Origin: Marinospirillum sp031581385
GTDB lineage: Bacteria > Pseudomonadota > Gammaproteobacteria > Pseudomonadales > Halomonadaceae
Length of the DNA: 64,000 nt
Direction of reading: 5' to 3'
NCBI RefSeq assembly: GCF_044810985.1
Contig: NZ_CP085242.1
Coordinates: 2,170,001 to 2,234,000 of the forward strand
This document shows, piece after piece, positions 25,895-35,564 of this stretch (positions are counted from its first letter, which is position 1; each line of letters begins with the position of its first letter). The position numbers and the translations under genes were made by a program. Under the pieces are notes generated by a model. The model was not told the DNA's origin. It worked only from the letters and a program-made list of their open reading frames with translations, and ran no database searches.

Positions 25895-27004
25895 ATGAAG
25901 TTTACTGTTGCTCGTGAAACCCTTTTGCGCCCCCTTTCTATATTGGCCGGTGTGGTTGCCCGTCGTCACACCCTGCCTATTCTTTCCCACATCAAAATCG
26001 ATGCCAATGAGCAGGGCCTGACACTCACGGGTTCGGATCTTGAAGTGGAGTTGATGTGGCACGTGGGTCTGGAGCACCTATCTTCGCCCGGGAGCATCAC
26101 GGTTCCTGCGAAGAAACTTTCCGATATCTGTAAATCTCTGGCTGAAGGCTCCATCCTGGATTTTGAATTGTCAGAGCATCGTGCGGTTGTGAAATCCGGT
26201 CGCAGCCGTTTTGTACTGGCCACTTTACCTTCTTCGGAATTCCCAGGCATTCAGCCCAGCCAGGTGGTGCAGCAAGTCAGCATTCCTCAGCGTGAACTGC
26301 TCAATCTTATTCACCGTAATGAGTTTGCAATGGCCAAGCAGGATGTGCGCTATTACCTGAATGGCATGTACTTTGAGCTGCAAAGTGGGCGTTTGCGTGC
26401 CGTTGCGACCGATGGGCACCGTCTGTCCCTGGCCAATGCCTCCGTAGAAGGTGGAGAAGAAGAGCCGGTCATCATGATCGTGCCTGCCAAAGCGGTCCAT
26501 GAGTTGGCCAAACTGCTGGATAATATTGAAGAACCCGTCAGCCTGATTTTCGGCGAGCAGCATTTTCAGGTGAACACCGGCAGCTCCACTTTTGTTTCCA
26601 AGCATATTGAAGGGCGTTACCCGGACTACGAAAGAGTCATCCCCAGGCAGGGTGACAAACTGGTGGTTTGTGATCGTCTGGAGCTGCGGCAAATGTTGTC
26701 GCGGATATCCATTCTGGCCAATGAAAAGTTCCAGGGTATTCGTTTAAACTTGTCTCCCGGTACGCTGAGTGTTACGGCCAATAACCCAGAACAGGAGCAG
26801 GCAGAAGAATCCATGGAGATCAACTACCAGGGCGACAACCTGGAGATCGGTTTTAATGTGGGTTATCTGATCGATGTCATGGATAACATTGGTGAGAATA
26901 TTGAGCAGATTCAACTGGCCCTCTCCGACCCTGCATCCAGTGCTCTGATCCAGGCTGCAGGGGGTGGTGAAGCTCTTTATGTAGTCATGCCCATGCGACT
27001 TTAA
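25895..27004 (+). CDS. dnaN: DNA polymerase III beta sliding clamp
   Basis: Ring-shaped dimer that holds polymerase on DNA and also binds MutS, UvrD-type partners and Hda. The 369 residues are three repeated clamp domains. Visible features are MKFTVARETLLRPLSILAGV at the start, FDLSEHR-like domain-one sheets, TDGHRLSLA near 171, and the C-terminal VVMPMRL, which matches the family ending. It lies 13 nt after dnaA and 14 nt before recF. Confidence 0.98.
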   Translation: MKFTVARETLLRPLSILAGVVARRHTLPILSHIKIDANEQGLTLTGSDLEVELMWHVGLEHLSSPGSITVPAKKLSDICKSLAEGSILDFELSEHRAVVKSGRSRFVLATLPSSEFPGIQPSQVVQQVSIPQRELLNLIHRNEFAMAKQDVRYYLNGMYFELQSGRLRAVATDGHRLSLANASVEGGEEEPVIMIVPAKAVHELAKLLDNIEEPVSLIFGEQHFQVNTGSSTFVSKHIEGRYPDYERVIPRQGDKLVVCDRLELRQMLSRISILANEKFQGIRLNLSPGTLSVTANNPEQEQAEESMEINYQGDNLEIGFNVGYLIDVMDNIGENIEQIQLALSDPASSALIQAAGGGEALYVVMPMRL

Positions 27005-27018
27005 CCGTTCATTGATTT

Positions 27019-28113
27019 ATGGCTATTCAGCGGCTGACGTTGCAAAATTTTCGCAATCTTGAAAAAGTGGATCTGCAACCAGCCGCCGGACTCAACCTGA
27101 TCTATGGTGAAAACGGTAGTGGCAAAACCTCTTTGCTGGAAGCCATTTATCTCTTGAGTCTGGTGCGTTCCTTCCGCAGCAAGAAACTCAAGAATCTCAT
27201 TTCACATACGGATACCCGTTTCACTGTCTTTGCTCAGTTGGTTGATGATGAAGGTCACCTGTTGCCTCTTGGCATTCAACGCGAGCAAAGCAGTGATGAG
27301 ACAGAAATTCTTTTACGCGGCCAGCGCCCTGCCAGCATTGCTGAATTAACAGCCCACCTTCCAGTCCAGCTGATCAACCCGGATGCCTTTCGTTTGCTGG
27401 AAGGCGGCCCCAGAGAAAGACGCCAGTTTCTGGATTGGGGAGCGTTTCACGTGGAACCTCGGTTTATTTATGCCTGGCAGAGGTTCCAGAGAGCGCTCAA
27501 ACAGCGCAACAGCCTGCTCAGGCATGCTAGAATAGATCCTTTGCAGCTGGAGCTCTGGGAGAAGGAGATAGCAGCTACAGGGGAGGAGGTGACCCTCTAC
27601 AGGGAAACCTATCTGAAGCAGTTGAAACCCTTGTTTGTAAAGCTGCTCTCCAGACTCTCGAATATCGAAGGTTTTCGTCTGCATTTTCTGCGTGGCTGGG
27701 ATAAAAACCTGCCTTTGCTGGATAATTTGCAATCCAGTCGCCAAAAAGATAGTGAACAGGGTTTCACCCAAACCGGGCCACAAAGAGCCGATTTGCGCGT
27801 GACAATTGATGGCAGATCGGCGATTGAAGTTTTGTCCAGAGGTCAGCAAAAGCTGGTGGTTTCTGCATTGAAACTGGCTCAGGGTGAACTTCTGGCTAGC
27901 AGTGGCAATAAGCGCTGTATTTATTTGATTGATGATTTACCTGCAGAATTGGATCGATATCATCGCGAGGTTTTCTGTCGTGTCCTGGAAGAACAGGACA
28001 GTCAGGTTTTTATAACCAGTGTTGATGAGGCCGCCCTGCAGGTTGCTTGGAAAGAACCGGAAAAAATTCTTTGGTTTCACGTGGAACAAGGGCAAATCAG
28101 CCTAAAAACCTGA
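27019..28113 (+). CDS. recF: DNA replication and repair protein RecF
   Basis: SMC-like ATPase that helps load RecA at gaps. The 364 residues show Walker A GENGSGKTSLLEA near 30-42, the signature LSRGQQKLVVSALKLAQ near 272-288, and Walker B YLIDDLPAELD near 302. Two CACGTG-centred parS-like sites lie in the coding sequence, one mid-gene and one near the 3' end. It precedes gyrB by 49 nt. Confidence 0.97.
   Translation: MAIQRLTLQNFRNLEKVDLQPAAGLNLIYGENGSGKTSLLEAIYLLSLVRSFRSKKLKNLISHTDTRFTVFAQLVDDEGHLLPLGIQREQSSDETEILLRGQRPASIAELTAHLPVQLINPDAFRLLEGGPRERRQFLDWGAFHVEPRFIYAWQRFQRALKQRNSLLRHARIDPLQLELWEKEIAATGEEVTLYRETYLKQLKPLFVKLLSRLSNIEGFRLHFLRGWDKNLPLLDNLQSSRQKDSEQGFTQTGPQRADLRVTIDGRSAIEVLSRGQQKLVVSALKLAQGELLASSGNKRCIYLIDDLPAELDRYHREVFCRVLEEQDSQVFITSVDEAALQVAWKEPEKILWFHVEQGQISLKT
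27443..27458. promoter_or_regulatory. parS: parS-like site 1 in recF
   Basis: CGTTTCACGTGGAACC matches the near-universal parS consensus TGTTYCACGTGRAACA at 14 of 16 positions, missing only the outermost base on each side. ParB is encoded 11 kb away, and parS sites in this neighbourhood are known in pseudomonads. Confidence 0.75.
28073..28088. promoter_or_regulatory. parS: parS-like site 2 in recF
   Basis: GGTTTCACGTGGAACA matches the parS consensus at 15 of 16 positions. It lies about 630 bp from the first site and 25 bp before the recF stop, within 4 kb of origin cluster 2. Confidence 0.82.
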
Positions 28114-28162
28114 CGGGGCTAATTTTTAGCTGCAATGATCGGGTTCGAATGGGGAGTAGGTA

Positions 28163-30580
28163 ATGAGCGAAAGTAATTCCTATAATTCATCCAGTATCAA
28201 GGTACTGAAAGGTCTGGATGCCGTACGCAAGCGCCCAGGCATGTATATAGGTGATACCGATGATGGGACCGGCTTGCACCACATGGTGTTTGAGCTGGTG
28301 GACAACTCAATTGATGAAGCCCTGGCCGGTTACTGCAGTGAGATCAAGGTTATTATTCACCCTGATGAATCAGTCAGCGTCACCGATGATGGCAGGGGTG
28401 TGCCGGTTGATATTCATGAAGAGGAAGGGGTGTCAGCCGCCGAAGTGATCATGACGGTGCTGCATGCTGGCGGTAAATTTGATGACAATACCTACAAGGT
28501 TTCCGGCGGTCTTCATGGTGTGGGTGTCTCCGTGGTTAATGCCCTGTCGGAAGAGCTGACATTGACCGTCTGGCGTAAAGGCCAGGTGCATGAACAGGTT
28601 TACCACCATGGGGTGCCAGATGGTCCCCTGGGCATCGTGGGTAAAACGGAAAAAAGCGGGACCCTGGTTCGCTTCAAGCCTTCAGCGGAAACCTTCAATA
28701 ATATTGAATTCCACTTTGATATCCTTGCCAAACGCCTGCGCGAGCTTTCTTTCCTGAACTCAGGCGTGCGTATTGTCCTTCAGGATGAGCGCAATGCCCG
28801 GGAAGAAGTCTTTCACTATGAAGGTGGCTTGAAAGCCTTTGTGGATCACCTGAACACCAACAAAACCACTTTGGGCAAGACTTTTTACTTCTCGACCCAG
28901 CGTGAAGATGGCACGGGTGTGGAAGTGGCCATGCAGTGGAATGATGGTTTTTCAGAAAATATTTTCTGCTATACCAACAATATTCCCCAGCGTGATGGCG
29001 GGACTCATCTGGCCGGCTTTCGTGCTGCCCTGACCCGCATGCTCAACCAATACATTGAACACGAGGGTATTGCCAAAAAGGCCAAGGTCAGCACCACCGG
29101 CGATGATGCGCGGGAAGGTTTGACGGCTATCATTTCCGTCAAGGTGCCGGATCCCAAGTTTTCTTCCCAGACCAAAGACAAGCTGGTTTCCTCGGAAGTC
29201 AAAACAGCGGTTGAACAGGAAATGTCACGTTCTTTTGGGGAATACCTGCAGGAATTCCCGCAGGAAGCCAAGGCCATCGTCAACAAGATGATCGATGCTG
29301 CCCGTGCCCGCGAAGCAGCCCGCAAAGCCCGTGACATGACCCGGCGGAAAGGGGCTCTGGATATTGCCGGTTTGCCCGGTAAGCTGGCAGATTGCCAGGA
29401 AAAGGATCCGGCACTTTCTGAACTCTATCTGGTGGAGGGTGACTCTGCCGGTGGCTCGGCGAAGCAGGGCCGGGATCGCAAAACCCAGGCTATTTTGCCG
29501 CTGAAAGGTAAAATCCTGAATGTGGAAAAAGCCCGCTTTGACAAAATGCTCTCTTCAGCCGAAGTCGGAACTCTGATTACAGCCCTGGGCTGTGGCATCG
29601 GTCGTGAAGAATTCAATGCCGACAAGCTGCGCTATCATTCGATTATCATCATGACGGATGCCGATGTGGATGGCTCTCACATCCGCACCCTGCTGCTGAC
29701 TTTCTTCTTTCGTCAGATGATGGAGTTGATTGAAAGAGGGCATGTGTTTATTGCCCAGCCACCTCTCTACAAGATCAAGCGTGGCAAGCAGGAACAATAT
29801 CTGAAGGATGAAGCGGCCCTGGTTGAGCACCTGACCCAGAATGCCCTGGAAGGCGCTGCTCTTTATGTTAATCCGGAAGCACCTGCCCTGGCTGGTCCGG
29901 GCTTGCAGAAACTGGTGGAAGACTACCGGGGAGTGACCCATCGTATTGAACGGCTTTCCCAGATTTATCCGGAATTTGTTCTGGAACAGATGATTGATGC
30001 GCCCAGCTTGACTTTTGACGATCTGCAGAATGAAGCCCGTGTTCGCGACTGGATCACTGAATTGGAAGAGTTGGTGGTGAAAGCTGCCAGTGATACCACC
30101 CAGGTCAGAATGCGCATTGAAGTGGATCACGAGCGGGGCCTATTCCTGCCTGCAGCGGAAGTCATTGCTCACGGTGTGCCCAGTGAATACGTGTTTGGCA
30201 TTGATTTCTTCAAGTCAGGTGATTACAAGGCCATGAGAAGCCTGGGTGAGCAGCTGGAAGGCTTGCTGGAAGAGGGGGCCTATGTTGCCAGGGGCGAGAA
30301 GAAAAAGCCCGTCAAGCGCTTTGTGGAAGCCCTAAACTGGTTGATGGCGGAAGCCAAGCGGGGTGTCAGCGTACAGCGCTACAAGGGGCTGGGGGAAATG
30401 AACCCGGATCAGCTTTGGGATACCACCATGAACCCTGAAACTCGCCGGATGCTGAGGGTGTCCATTGAGGATGCAGTTGCTGCGGACATGATGTTCAATA
30501 CACTGATGGGCGATGAAGTGGAACCGCGCCGTCACTTTATTGAAAGTAATGCTTTGTCAGTGGCCAACCTCGACGTCTAA
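28163..30580 (+). CDS. gyrB: DNA gyrase subunit B
   Basis: ATPase subunit of gyrase, which introduces negative supercoils. The 805 residues equal the gammaproteobacterial size including the 170-residue insert. Features: GLDAVRKRPGMYIGDT at about 15-30, the ATP-lid GGLHGVGVSVVNAL near 115, the Toprim EGDSAGGSAKQGRDR near 425 with DADVDGSHI near 499, and the C-terminal tail ending NLDV. ATG start at 28163 with GGAG about 9 nt upstream. A palindromic repeat begins 5 nt after the stop. Confidence 0.98.
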   Translation: MSESNSYNSSSIKVLKGLDAVRKRPGMYIGDTDDGTGLHHMVFELVDNSIDEALAGYCSEIKVIIHPDESVSVTDDGRGVPVDIHEEEGVSAAEVIMTVLHAGGKFDDNTYKVSGGLHGVGVSVVNALSEELTLTVWRKGQVHEQVYHHGVPDGPLGIVGKTEKSGTLVRFKPSAETFNNIEFHFDILAKRLRELSFLNSGVRIVLQDERNAREEVFHYEGGLKAFVDHLNTNKTTLGKTFYFSTQREDGTGVEVAMQWNDGFSENIFCYTNNIPQRDGGTHLAGFRAALTRMLNQYIEHEGIAKKAKVSTTGDDAREGLTAIISVKVPDPKFSSQTKDKLVSSEVKTAVEQEMSRSFGEYLQEFPQEAKAIVNKMIDAARAREAARKARDMTRRKGALDIAGLPGKLADCQEKDPALSELYLVEGDSAGGSAKQGRDRKTQAILPLKGKILNVEKARFDKMLSSAEVGTLITALGCGIGREEFNADKLRYHSIIIMTDADVDGSHIRTLLLTFFFRQMMELIERGHVFIAQPPLYKIKRGKQEQYLKDEAALVEHLTQNALEGAALYVNPEAPALAGPGLQKLVEDYRGVTHRIERLSQIYPEFVLEQMIDAPSLTFDDLQNEARVRDWITELEELVVKAASDTTQVRMRIEVDHERGLFLPAAEVIAHGVPSEYVFGIDFFKSGDYKAMRSLGEQLEGLLEEGAYVARGEKKKPVKRFVEALNWLMAEAKRGVSVQRYKGLGEMNPDQLWDTTMNPETRRMLRVSIEDAVAADMMFNTLMGDEVEPRRHFIESNALSVANLDV

Positions 30581-30584
30581 TCAA

Positions 30585-30699
30585 TGATTAACTACTGCGC
30601 TTGGTGATGCTGCGTTACTGGTGACCTACATGGATGTAGGAAGTGCAGAAATTCATCGGGATTGAATTCTGCCCTGACCTGCGCTCATGACGTTAATCA
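30585..30699 (+). repeat. Long palindromic intergenic repeat, copy 1
   Basis: A 115-bp element directly after gyrB. Its ends TGATTAAC (30585-30592) and GTTAATCA (30692-30699) are perfect inverted repeats. Inside are two more hairpins: CCTACAT with ATGTAGG, and GCAGAAATTCA with TGAATTCTGC. The flanking modules TGCGCTTGGTGATGC and CTGACCTGCGCTCATGAC recur in the element at 53664-53786, while the middle differs. It may act as a 3' mRNA hairpin or be a small non-coding mobile repeat. Confidence 0.7.
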
Positions 30700-30707
30700 C
30701 GTACAGA

Positions 30708-30745
30708 TAACCCCTGGCTGCTCTTAAATGAGTAACCAGGGGTTA
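30708..30745. repeat. Inverted repeat overlapping the gmhB stop
   Basis: Perfect 10-bp arms TAACCCCTGG (30708-30717) and CCAGGGGTTA (30736-30745) flank an 18-base loop between convergent gyrB and gmhB; the right arm contains the gmhB stop codon. There is no T tract, so a terminator role is uncertain. Confidence 0.5.
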
Positions 30746-31285
30746 ATCGGCAAGGAGCTGATCCGCCAGCTCTGCCAAATTCTCAACAATTCTTACACCT
30801 TCCAGACCTTCTCCGGCAGCCAGGGTTTTCTCACCCTTGCCAGTGCGGACCAGTACCGCCTGTTTGCAGCCTGCAGCCTGTCCGGCCTGAAGGTCGCGCA
30901 AGGAATCACCCACCATGATGGCTTCATCCAAATCCAGGTTTAATGCCCAGCTGATTTGCTGCAGTAAACCGGGCTTGGGTTTACGACAGTCACAGCCATC
31001 ATCGGGGCCATGAGGACACCAGGCAATATGATGCAAATCGCCGCCAACAGCCTGAAGCTCATGTAAAAGCTTGCTGTGCATGGCATCCAGGTCGGCCTGG
31101 GTAAACTTGCCCCGGGCAAGTCCGGATTGATTGGTGGCAATAGCCAGAATCCAACCAGCCTTGTAGAGCCGGGCCAGGGCATCGATTGAGCCAGGTAGAG
31201 GAATGAACTCGTCGGCATTTTTAACGAAGGCATCCGAGTCCTGATTGATAACCCCGTCGCGATCCAGAATCAGTAGTTTGGTCAT
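30743..31285 (-). CDS. gmhB: D-glycero-beta-D-manno-heptose 1,7-bisphosphate 7-phosphatase
   Basis: HAD-family phosphatase in ADP-heptose synthesis for the lipopolysaccharide core. The 180 residues have the nucleophile motif LILDRDGVIN at 5-14, the second motif ATNQSG near 52, and the Cys-His zinc loop CPHGPDDGCDC near 93-103, typical of GmhB. The HldE enzyme of the same pathway is encoded 6.6 kb to the right. It lies downstream of glyS but behind a terminator, so expression may depend on read-through or a local promoter. Confidence 0.95.
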   Translation of the reverse strand: MTKLLILDRDGVINQDSDAFVKNADEFIPLPGSIDALARLYKAGWILAIATNQSGLARGKFTQADLDAMHSKLLHELQAVGGDLHHIAWCPHGPDDGCDCRKPKPGLLQQISWALNLDLDEAIMVGDSLRDLQAGQAAGCKQAVLVRTGKGEKTLAAGEGLEGVRIVENLAELADQLLAD

Positions 31286-31301
31286 GGCAGAAAAAGCTTA
31301 T

Positions 31302-31325
31302 AAAAAAGGGGAGCGACTGCTCCCC
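31302..31325 (-). terminator. Intrinsic terminator after glyS
   Basis: Stem GGGGAGC (31308-31314) and GCTCCCC (31319-31325) with loop GACT; on the minus strand it is followed at once by six T. It lies just past the glyS stop and 17 nt before gmhB. Confidence 0.85.
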
Positions 31326-31333
31326 GGACAGGT

Positions 31334-33400
31334 TTAGTGTTGTAATTGGGCAATATCGGCCGTATGCAGGAACAGGGACTGCAGGGAAGCCAGCAAAGCC
31401 AGACGGTTGTTTCTGATCGCTTCATCCTCAGCCATCACCATGACCTGATCGAAGAAACGATCCACTGGCTCGCGCAGTTCTGCTAGTTTATTCAGGGCAG
31501 CCTGATAATCACCCTGAGCGTAGTGGGGCGCCACATCAATATCCTTGACGGCCAGCTGTTCAGCCAGATGAATTTCTGCAGGTTCGCTCAGCAGGGACTT
31601 GTTGATTTCCGGGGAAACCGGTGCGGACTGCTTGCTGAGAAGGTTGCTCACCCGCTTGTTGGCAGCCGCCAGAGCCTGGGCTTCGGGCAGTTTGTTGAAA
31701 CTGGCCACAGCCTGAACCCGACGATCGAAATCATAAGGGTGGGTGACACCCCGGCTACGCACAGCCAGGAAGACGCCAGTGGCAATATCCTGAGCCTGAT
31801 ACCAGGCGCGAAAGCGATCCAGCATATAGCTGAGCAGCTCTGTTTCCACCTCAGTGGCCTTGGGAAGCTGTGCATGCTGAGCCAGGGCCAGTTGAATCAG
31901 TTCACGCAAATCCAGATCCAGCTTCTTGTTGACCAGAATATTGAGAACACCCAGGGTGGCACGGCGCAGGGCAAAAGGATCTTTAACCCCGGTGGGTTTC
32001 TGGCCGATACCAAAAATACCGGTGAGAGTATCCAGACGATCGGCCAGAGCCAGGCAAATCCCGGTGTGAGTTTCTGGTAATTGGTCACTGGCATGGCGTG
32101 GCAGGTAGTGTTCACGAATGGCCTGGCAAACTTCTGGATCTTCACCATCATTCAAGGCATAGGCTTCACCCATCAGCCCCTGAAGTTCGGGAAACTCCAG
32201 AACCATCTCGGTATTCAGATCACATTTGGCAAGCTGGGCCGCTCTTTGTACCTTGTCAGGTGTCGCCTGGATACGTTGGGCAATTTCTCCAGCCAGAGCC
32301 GTAACCCGGCGTGTCTTGTCAGCCAGGCTACCCAGCTGCTTTTGAAAAACCACCTTTTCCAGACCGGCACTGCGAGAGGACAAAGGAGTTTTCTTGTCCA
32401 CTTCAAAAAAGAAAGCAGCATCACCCAGGCGGGGGCGAATCACCCGTTCATTACCCTGAATAATGGCGGAGGGGTCTCGGCTTTCAATATTGCTGATGGT
32501 AATAAACAGTGGCAGCAAGGCTCCCTTGTCATCGACCAGATGGAAGTATTTCTGGTGAGCCTTCATGGAAGAAATCAGGCAGGCATCGGGCACTTCCAGA
32601 AACCTTTCCTCAAAGCTGCCGGTCAGGGCAACCGGCCATTCCACCAGACCCGTCACCTCATCCAGGAGGTTGTCATCAATGACCGCTTGGCCTTTACGAC
32701 TGGCCGCCTGAGCAAGGACTTGCTCACGAATCATTTCGCGGCGTTGGGAAAAGTCGGCAACCACTTTGGCTGCTTTCAGGGCCGGCAGATAATCATTGGG
32801 TTGCGACAGCTGGATGGCTTCAGGAGCATGAAAACGGTGACCATAGGTGATGCGGTCGCTTTGCAGTCCCAGAATTTCTGCGGGAACCACTTCCTGACCA
32901 TGCAGTAAAACCAGCCAGTGTACCGGGCGGGAAAATTCAATGCGGCTGGAACCCCAACGCATACGCTTGGGTACAGGGAGGGAATGCACGGCCTGAGTCA
33001 GAATTTCCGGTAACAAGGCGGCAGTGGCCTGGCCGGGTTGGGTGCTGCGATAGATCAACCAGCTGCCCTTGTCGGTTTCCAGAGTTTCCAGCTGGTCAAG
33101 CTCTACACCGCAGGAGCGTGCAAAACCCTGCAAAGCCTTGGTGGGTTCCCCATCCTTGTAAGCGGCCTTGACCGCAGGCCCTTTACGTTCGATGGCCTGA
33201 TCGGGTTGTTCGCTGGCCAGTGCCCTGACAAGAACAGCCAGGCGCCGGGGGGTGGCATAAACTTCAATATCCCCGAAAGGAATGCCTGCTTGTTTCAGAC
33301 CTTCCTCCAGGGAGGCTTGCAGAGCTTGCGACAAGGGGTTCAGGAGTGTGGGGGGCAGTTCTTCACAACCCAGTTCAAACAGAAAATCAGCAGCTGACAT
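31334..33400 (-). CDS. glyS: Glycyl-tRNA synthetase beta subunit
   Basis: Larger subunit of the heterotetrameric (alpha2beta2) glycyl-tRNA synthetase; contributes tRNA recognition. The 688 residues match the family (E. coli 689), starting ADFLFELGCEELPP and including RRLAVLVRAL near 52 and the HD-like region DRLDTLTGIFGIGQKPTG near 448. The ATG shares its A with the glyQ TGA stop, a translational coupling that suits a fixed subunit ratio. Confidence 0.98.
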   Translation of the reverse strand: MSAADFLFELGCEELPPTLLNPLSQALQASLEEGLKQAGIPFGDIEVYATPRRLAVLVRALASEQPDQAIERKGPAVKAAYKDGEPTKALQGFARSCGVELDQLETLETDKGSWLIYRSTQPGQATAALLPEILTQAVHSLPVPKRMRWGSSRIEFSRPVHWLVLLHGQEVVPAEILGLQSDRITYGHRFHAPEAIQLSQPNDYLPALKAAKVVADFSQRREMIREQVLAQAASRKGQAVIDDNLLDEVTGLVEWPVALTGSFEERFLEVPDACLISSMKAHQKYFHLVDDKGALLPLFITISNIESRDPSAIIQGNERVIRPRLGDAAFFFEVDKKTPLSSRSAGLEKVVFQKQLGSLADKTRRVTALAGEIAQRIQATPDKVQRAAQLAKCDLNTEMVLEFPELQGLMGEAYALNDGEDPEVCQAIREHYLPRHASDQLPETHTGICLALADRLDTLTGIFGIGQKPTGVKDPFALRRATLGVLNILVNKKLDLDLRELIQLALAQHAQLPKATEVETELLSYMLDRFRAWYQAQDIATGVFLAVRSRGVTHPYDFDRRVQAVASFNKLPEAQALAAANKRVSNLLSKQSAPVSPEINKSLLSEPAEIHLAEQLAVKDIDVAPHYAQGDYQAALNKLAELREPVDRFFDQVMVMAEDEAIRNNRLALLASLQSLFLHTADIAQLQH

Positions 33401-34350
33401 CAGGCTTTCTCCTCTTCTGAAGCCAGTACTTCCTGGCGCAAGTGTTCAGGGGCCAGGGGGAAGCCCAGGGCTTTACGGGAATTGAAATAAGCCAGGGCCA
33501 CTTCACGAGCCAGCGTCCGGACTCTCAGAATAAAACGCTGGCGTTCAGTGACGGAAATGGCGTGGCGGGCATCCAGCAGGTTGAAAGTATGTGAAGCCTT
33601 GAGAACCTGCTCATAGGCAGGCAGGGCCAATCCGGCTTCCAGCAGTTTGTTGCACTCTTTTTCACAGTGATCAAACCAGCCGAAAAGAGCTTCGACATCG
33701 GCGTGCTCAAAGTTATAGGCACTTTGTTCTTTTTCATTCTGCAGCCAGACATCACCATAGGTAACGGGTTCACCGCTGGGGTCCAGAGTCCAGACCAGGT
33801 CATAAACACTGTCCACACCCTGCAGGTACATGGCGATACGTTCCAGGCCATAGGTGATTTCCCCGGTTACTGGATAACACTCAATACCCCCGGCCTGCTG
33901 GAAATAGGTGAACTGGGTGACTTCCATACCATTCAGCCAGACTTCCCAACCCAGACCCCAGGCACCCAGGGTGGGTGACTCCCAGTTGTCTTCCACAAAA
34001 CGGATATCATGCACCAGAGGATCAATGCCCAGGGCTTTCAAGGAACCCAGGTAGCGCTCCTGGATATCGGCGGGAGAGGGTTTCATCACCACCTGAAACT
34101 GGTAGTAGTGCTGCAGGCGATTGGGATTTTCCCCGTAACGGCCATCGGTGGGACGGCGGGAAGGCTGAACGTAAGCTGAGTTCCAGGTTTCCGGGCCCAG
34201 GGAGCGCAAGAAGGTGGCCGGGTGAAAAGTACCCGCCCCGACTTCCATATCCAGTGGCTGCAGGACGACACAGCCCTGATCGGCCCAGTATTGCTGCAGA
34301 GCCAGTATCAGGCCCTGGAAAGTTGCGACGTCTGGCGTAGACGGGTTCAT
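33400..34350 (-). CDS. glyQ: Glycyl-tRNA synthetase alpha subunit
   Basis: Class II catalytic subunit that activates glycine. The ATG at 34350 (MNPSTPDVATFQGLILALQ, 316 residues; E. coli 303) fits the family; the longer frame would start with TTG. Conserved stretches are QPLDMEVGAGTFHPATFLR near 41-59, QPSRRPTDGRYGENPNRLQ near 73-91, and WEVWLNGMEVTQFTYFQQ near 145. It forms a two-gene operon with glyS. Confidence 0.98.
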   Translation of the reverse strand: MNPSTPDVATFQGLILALQQYWADQGCVVLQPLDMEVGAGTFHPATFLRSLGPETWNSAYVQPSRRPTDGRYGENPNRLQHYYQFQVVMKPSPADIQERYLGSLKALGIDPLVHDIRFVEDNWESPTLGAWGLGWEVWLNGMEVTQFTYFQQAGGIECYPVTGEITYGLERIAMYLQGVDSVYDLVWTLDPSGEPVTYGDVWLQNEKEQSAYNFEHADVEALFGWFDHCEKECNKLLEAGLALPAYEQVLKASHTFNLLDARHAISVTERQRFILRVRTLAREVALAYFNSRKALGFPLAPEHLRQEVLASEEEKA

Positions 34351-34404
34351 GGTAGGCTGCCCTTGCGTTAAATGAATGGTCAACGAATGGGCAGGAATTA
34401 TACC

Positions 34405-35454
34405 TTATCCTCTTTTGGCTTTCAGGTTCTTAATCAGGGCCTGATACACCGCCAGATGCTTGAGGGCAATTTTATCCGGGGTGACTTCCTTGAGCTCACG
34501 GTTGGCATCACGGGTCAGGCGGGTGCGCAGCTGGGTGGAGTTGTAGAGCACCTTGATCATTTCTTCCAGTGAGCTGATGTCGCCTTTTTTGAAGAGCAGG
34601 CCATTGCTGCGATGGCTGATCAATTCCGCAAAACCGGAAACCTTGCTGGCAATCACCGGTATATGAAAGCTCATGGCCTGAAGGATGCCTGTGCAGGAGT
34701 CGGCCCGGTTGGCCGGGTCAACAAACAGATTCATGATGGAAAAATAATCACCGGGATGCTTGGGTTCACCCACCCAGTCAATATTCTCGCGATCCTTGTA
34801 TTTTTTCTTGAGGTGCTGATAATCCGGCCCTTCCCCAAGAATGACAAAAATCATGTTGGGAAAGTCAGCCTGCATCTGCTCGGCACATTTGATCAGGTGT
34901 TGCTGACCCCCGGCCTTTTGATCAATGCGCCCCCAATGACCGATGACAAAGCGACCCTGGTAGTGGCTGCGCAGTTCGGTCATTTTCATGGGGTTGGTGT
35001 CGAGTGTAATGGCGGCATCGGGAATGCGTTTGACAGGACTGTAAGCTTTTTCACGCATGGCCAGTTCGGCGGAATAGGAGGTTACCAGTACCGCCTGCAC
35101 CTGTTTGAGCAGGCTGCTGGTCAACTGCTCTGTGGATTCGGCATCCGCCTGGTGCCAACTCAACATCCAGGGTGTTCCCCGAAGCTTGAGCTGCCAGCGT
35201 GCCCAGTTGGCTGCAGCCAGGTCGTGAGCATGTACCAGACCCGATCTGGGAACCTTGAAATGGCCATTGAAGCGACTGCGTACGGGAACCAGATGCAGGC
35301 TTCGCAGGTGGCTAAGTCGATTGTAGAGTACAGAACCGGCTTTGCAGACCACCTGTTGTTTTATTTTCTTTTCCGCCAGCGTACGGATCAGCAGTTCAAC
35401 CTGCTGAGTCTGGGCATCATAGTGATCACTTAAGCAAACTTGTATCAAGCGCAT
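34405..35454 (-). CDS. Glycosyltransferase family 4 protein, probable LPS core
   Basis: A 349-residue GT-B glycosyltransferase. The N-terminal half has the acceptor-side fold (VHAHDLAAANWARW near 74), and the C-terminal half has the donor-binding features: VIGHWGRIDQKAGGQ near 170, VILGEGPDY near 203, and a Glu-rich EX7E-type region near FAELISHRSNGLLFKKGD around 275. No signal peptide is visible, so it acts at the cytoplasmic membrane face. The neighbours kdkA, GT9, hldE and waaA suggest core oligosaccharide synthesis; donor and acceptor cannot be assigned. Confidence 0.85.
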   Translation of the reverse strand: MRLIQVCLSDHYDAQTQQVELLIRTLAEKKIKQQVVCKAGSVLYNRLSHLRSLHLVPVRSRFNGHFKVPRSGLVHAHDLAAANWARWQLKLRGTPWMLSWHQADAESTEQLTSSLLKQVQAVLVTSYSAELAMREKAYSPVKRIPDAAITLDTNPMKMTELRSHYQGRFVIGHWGRIDQKAGGQQHLIKCAEQMQADFPNMIFVILGEGPDYQHLKKKYKDRENIDWVGEPKHPGDYFSIMNLFVDPANRADSCTGILQAMSFHIPVIASKVSGFAELISHRSNGLLFKKGDISSLEEMIKVLYNSTQLRTRLTRDANRELKEVTPDKIALKHLAVYQALIKNLKAKRG

Positions 35455-35564
35455 GGGAGAGCCTTTCCTTTGCAGCTTTCAATGGACCAGTGGTCAGTTT
35501 GGCAGTAACTCACTTTAAATGCAGTGAAAAGAATAGGGTTTTTTGCAAAAAGGTGTTTCTGGCT

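Noticed and set aside
26055..26070. CACGTG in dnaN as a parS site
   Set aside because: Flanking bases do not fit the consensus on either side.
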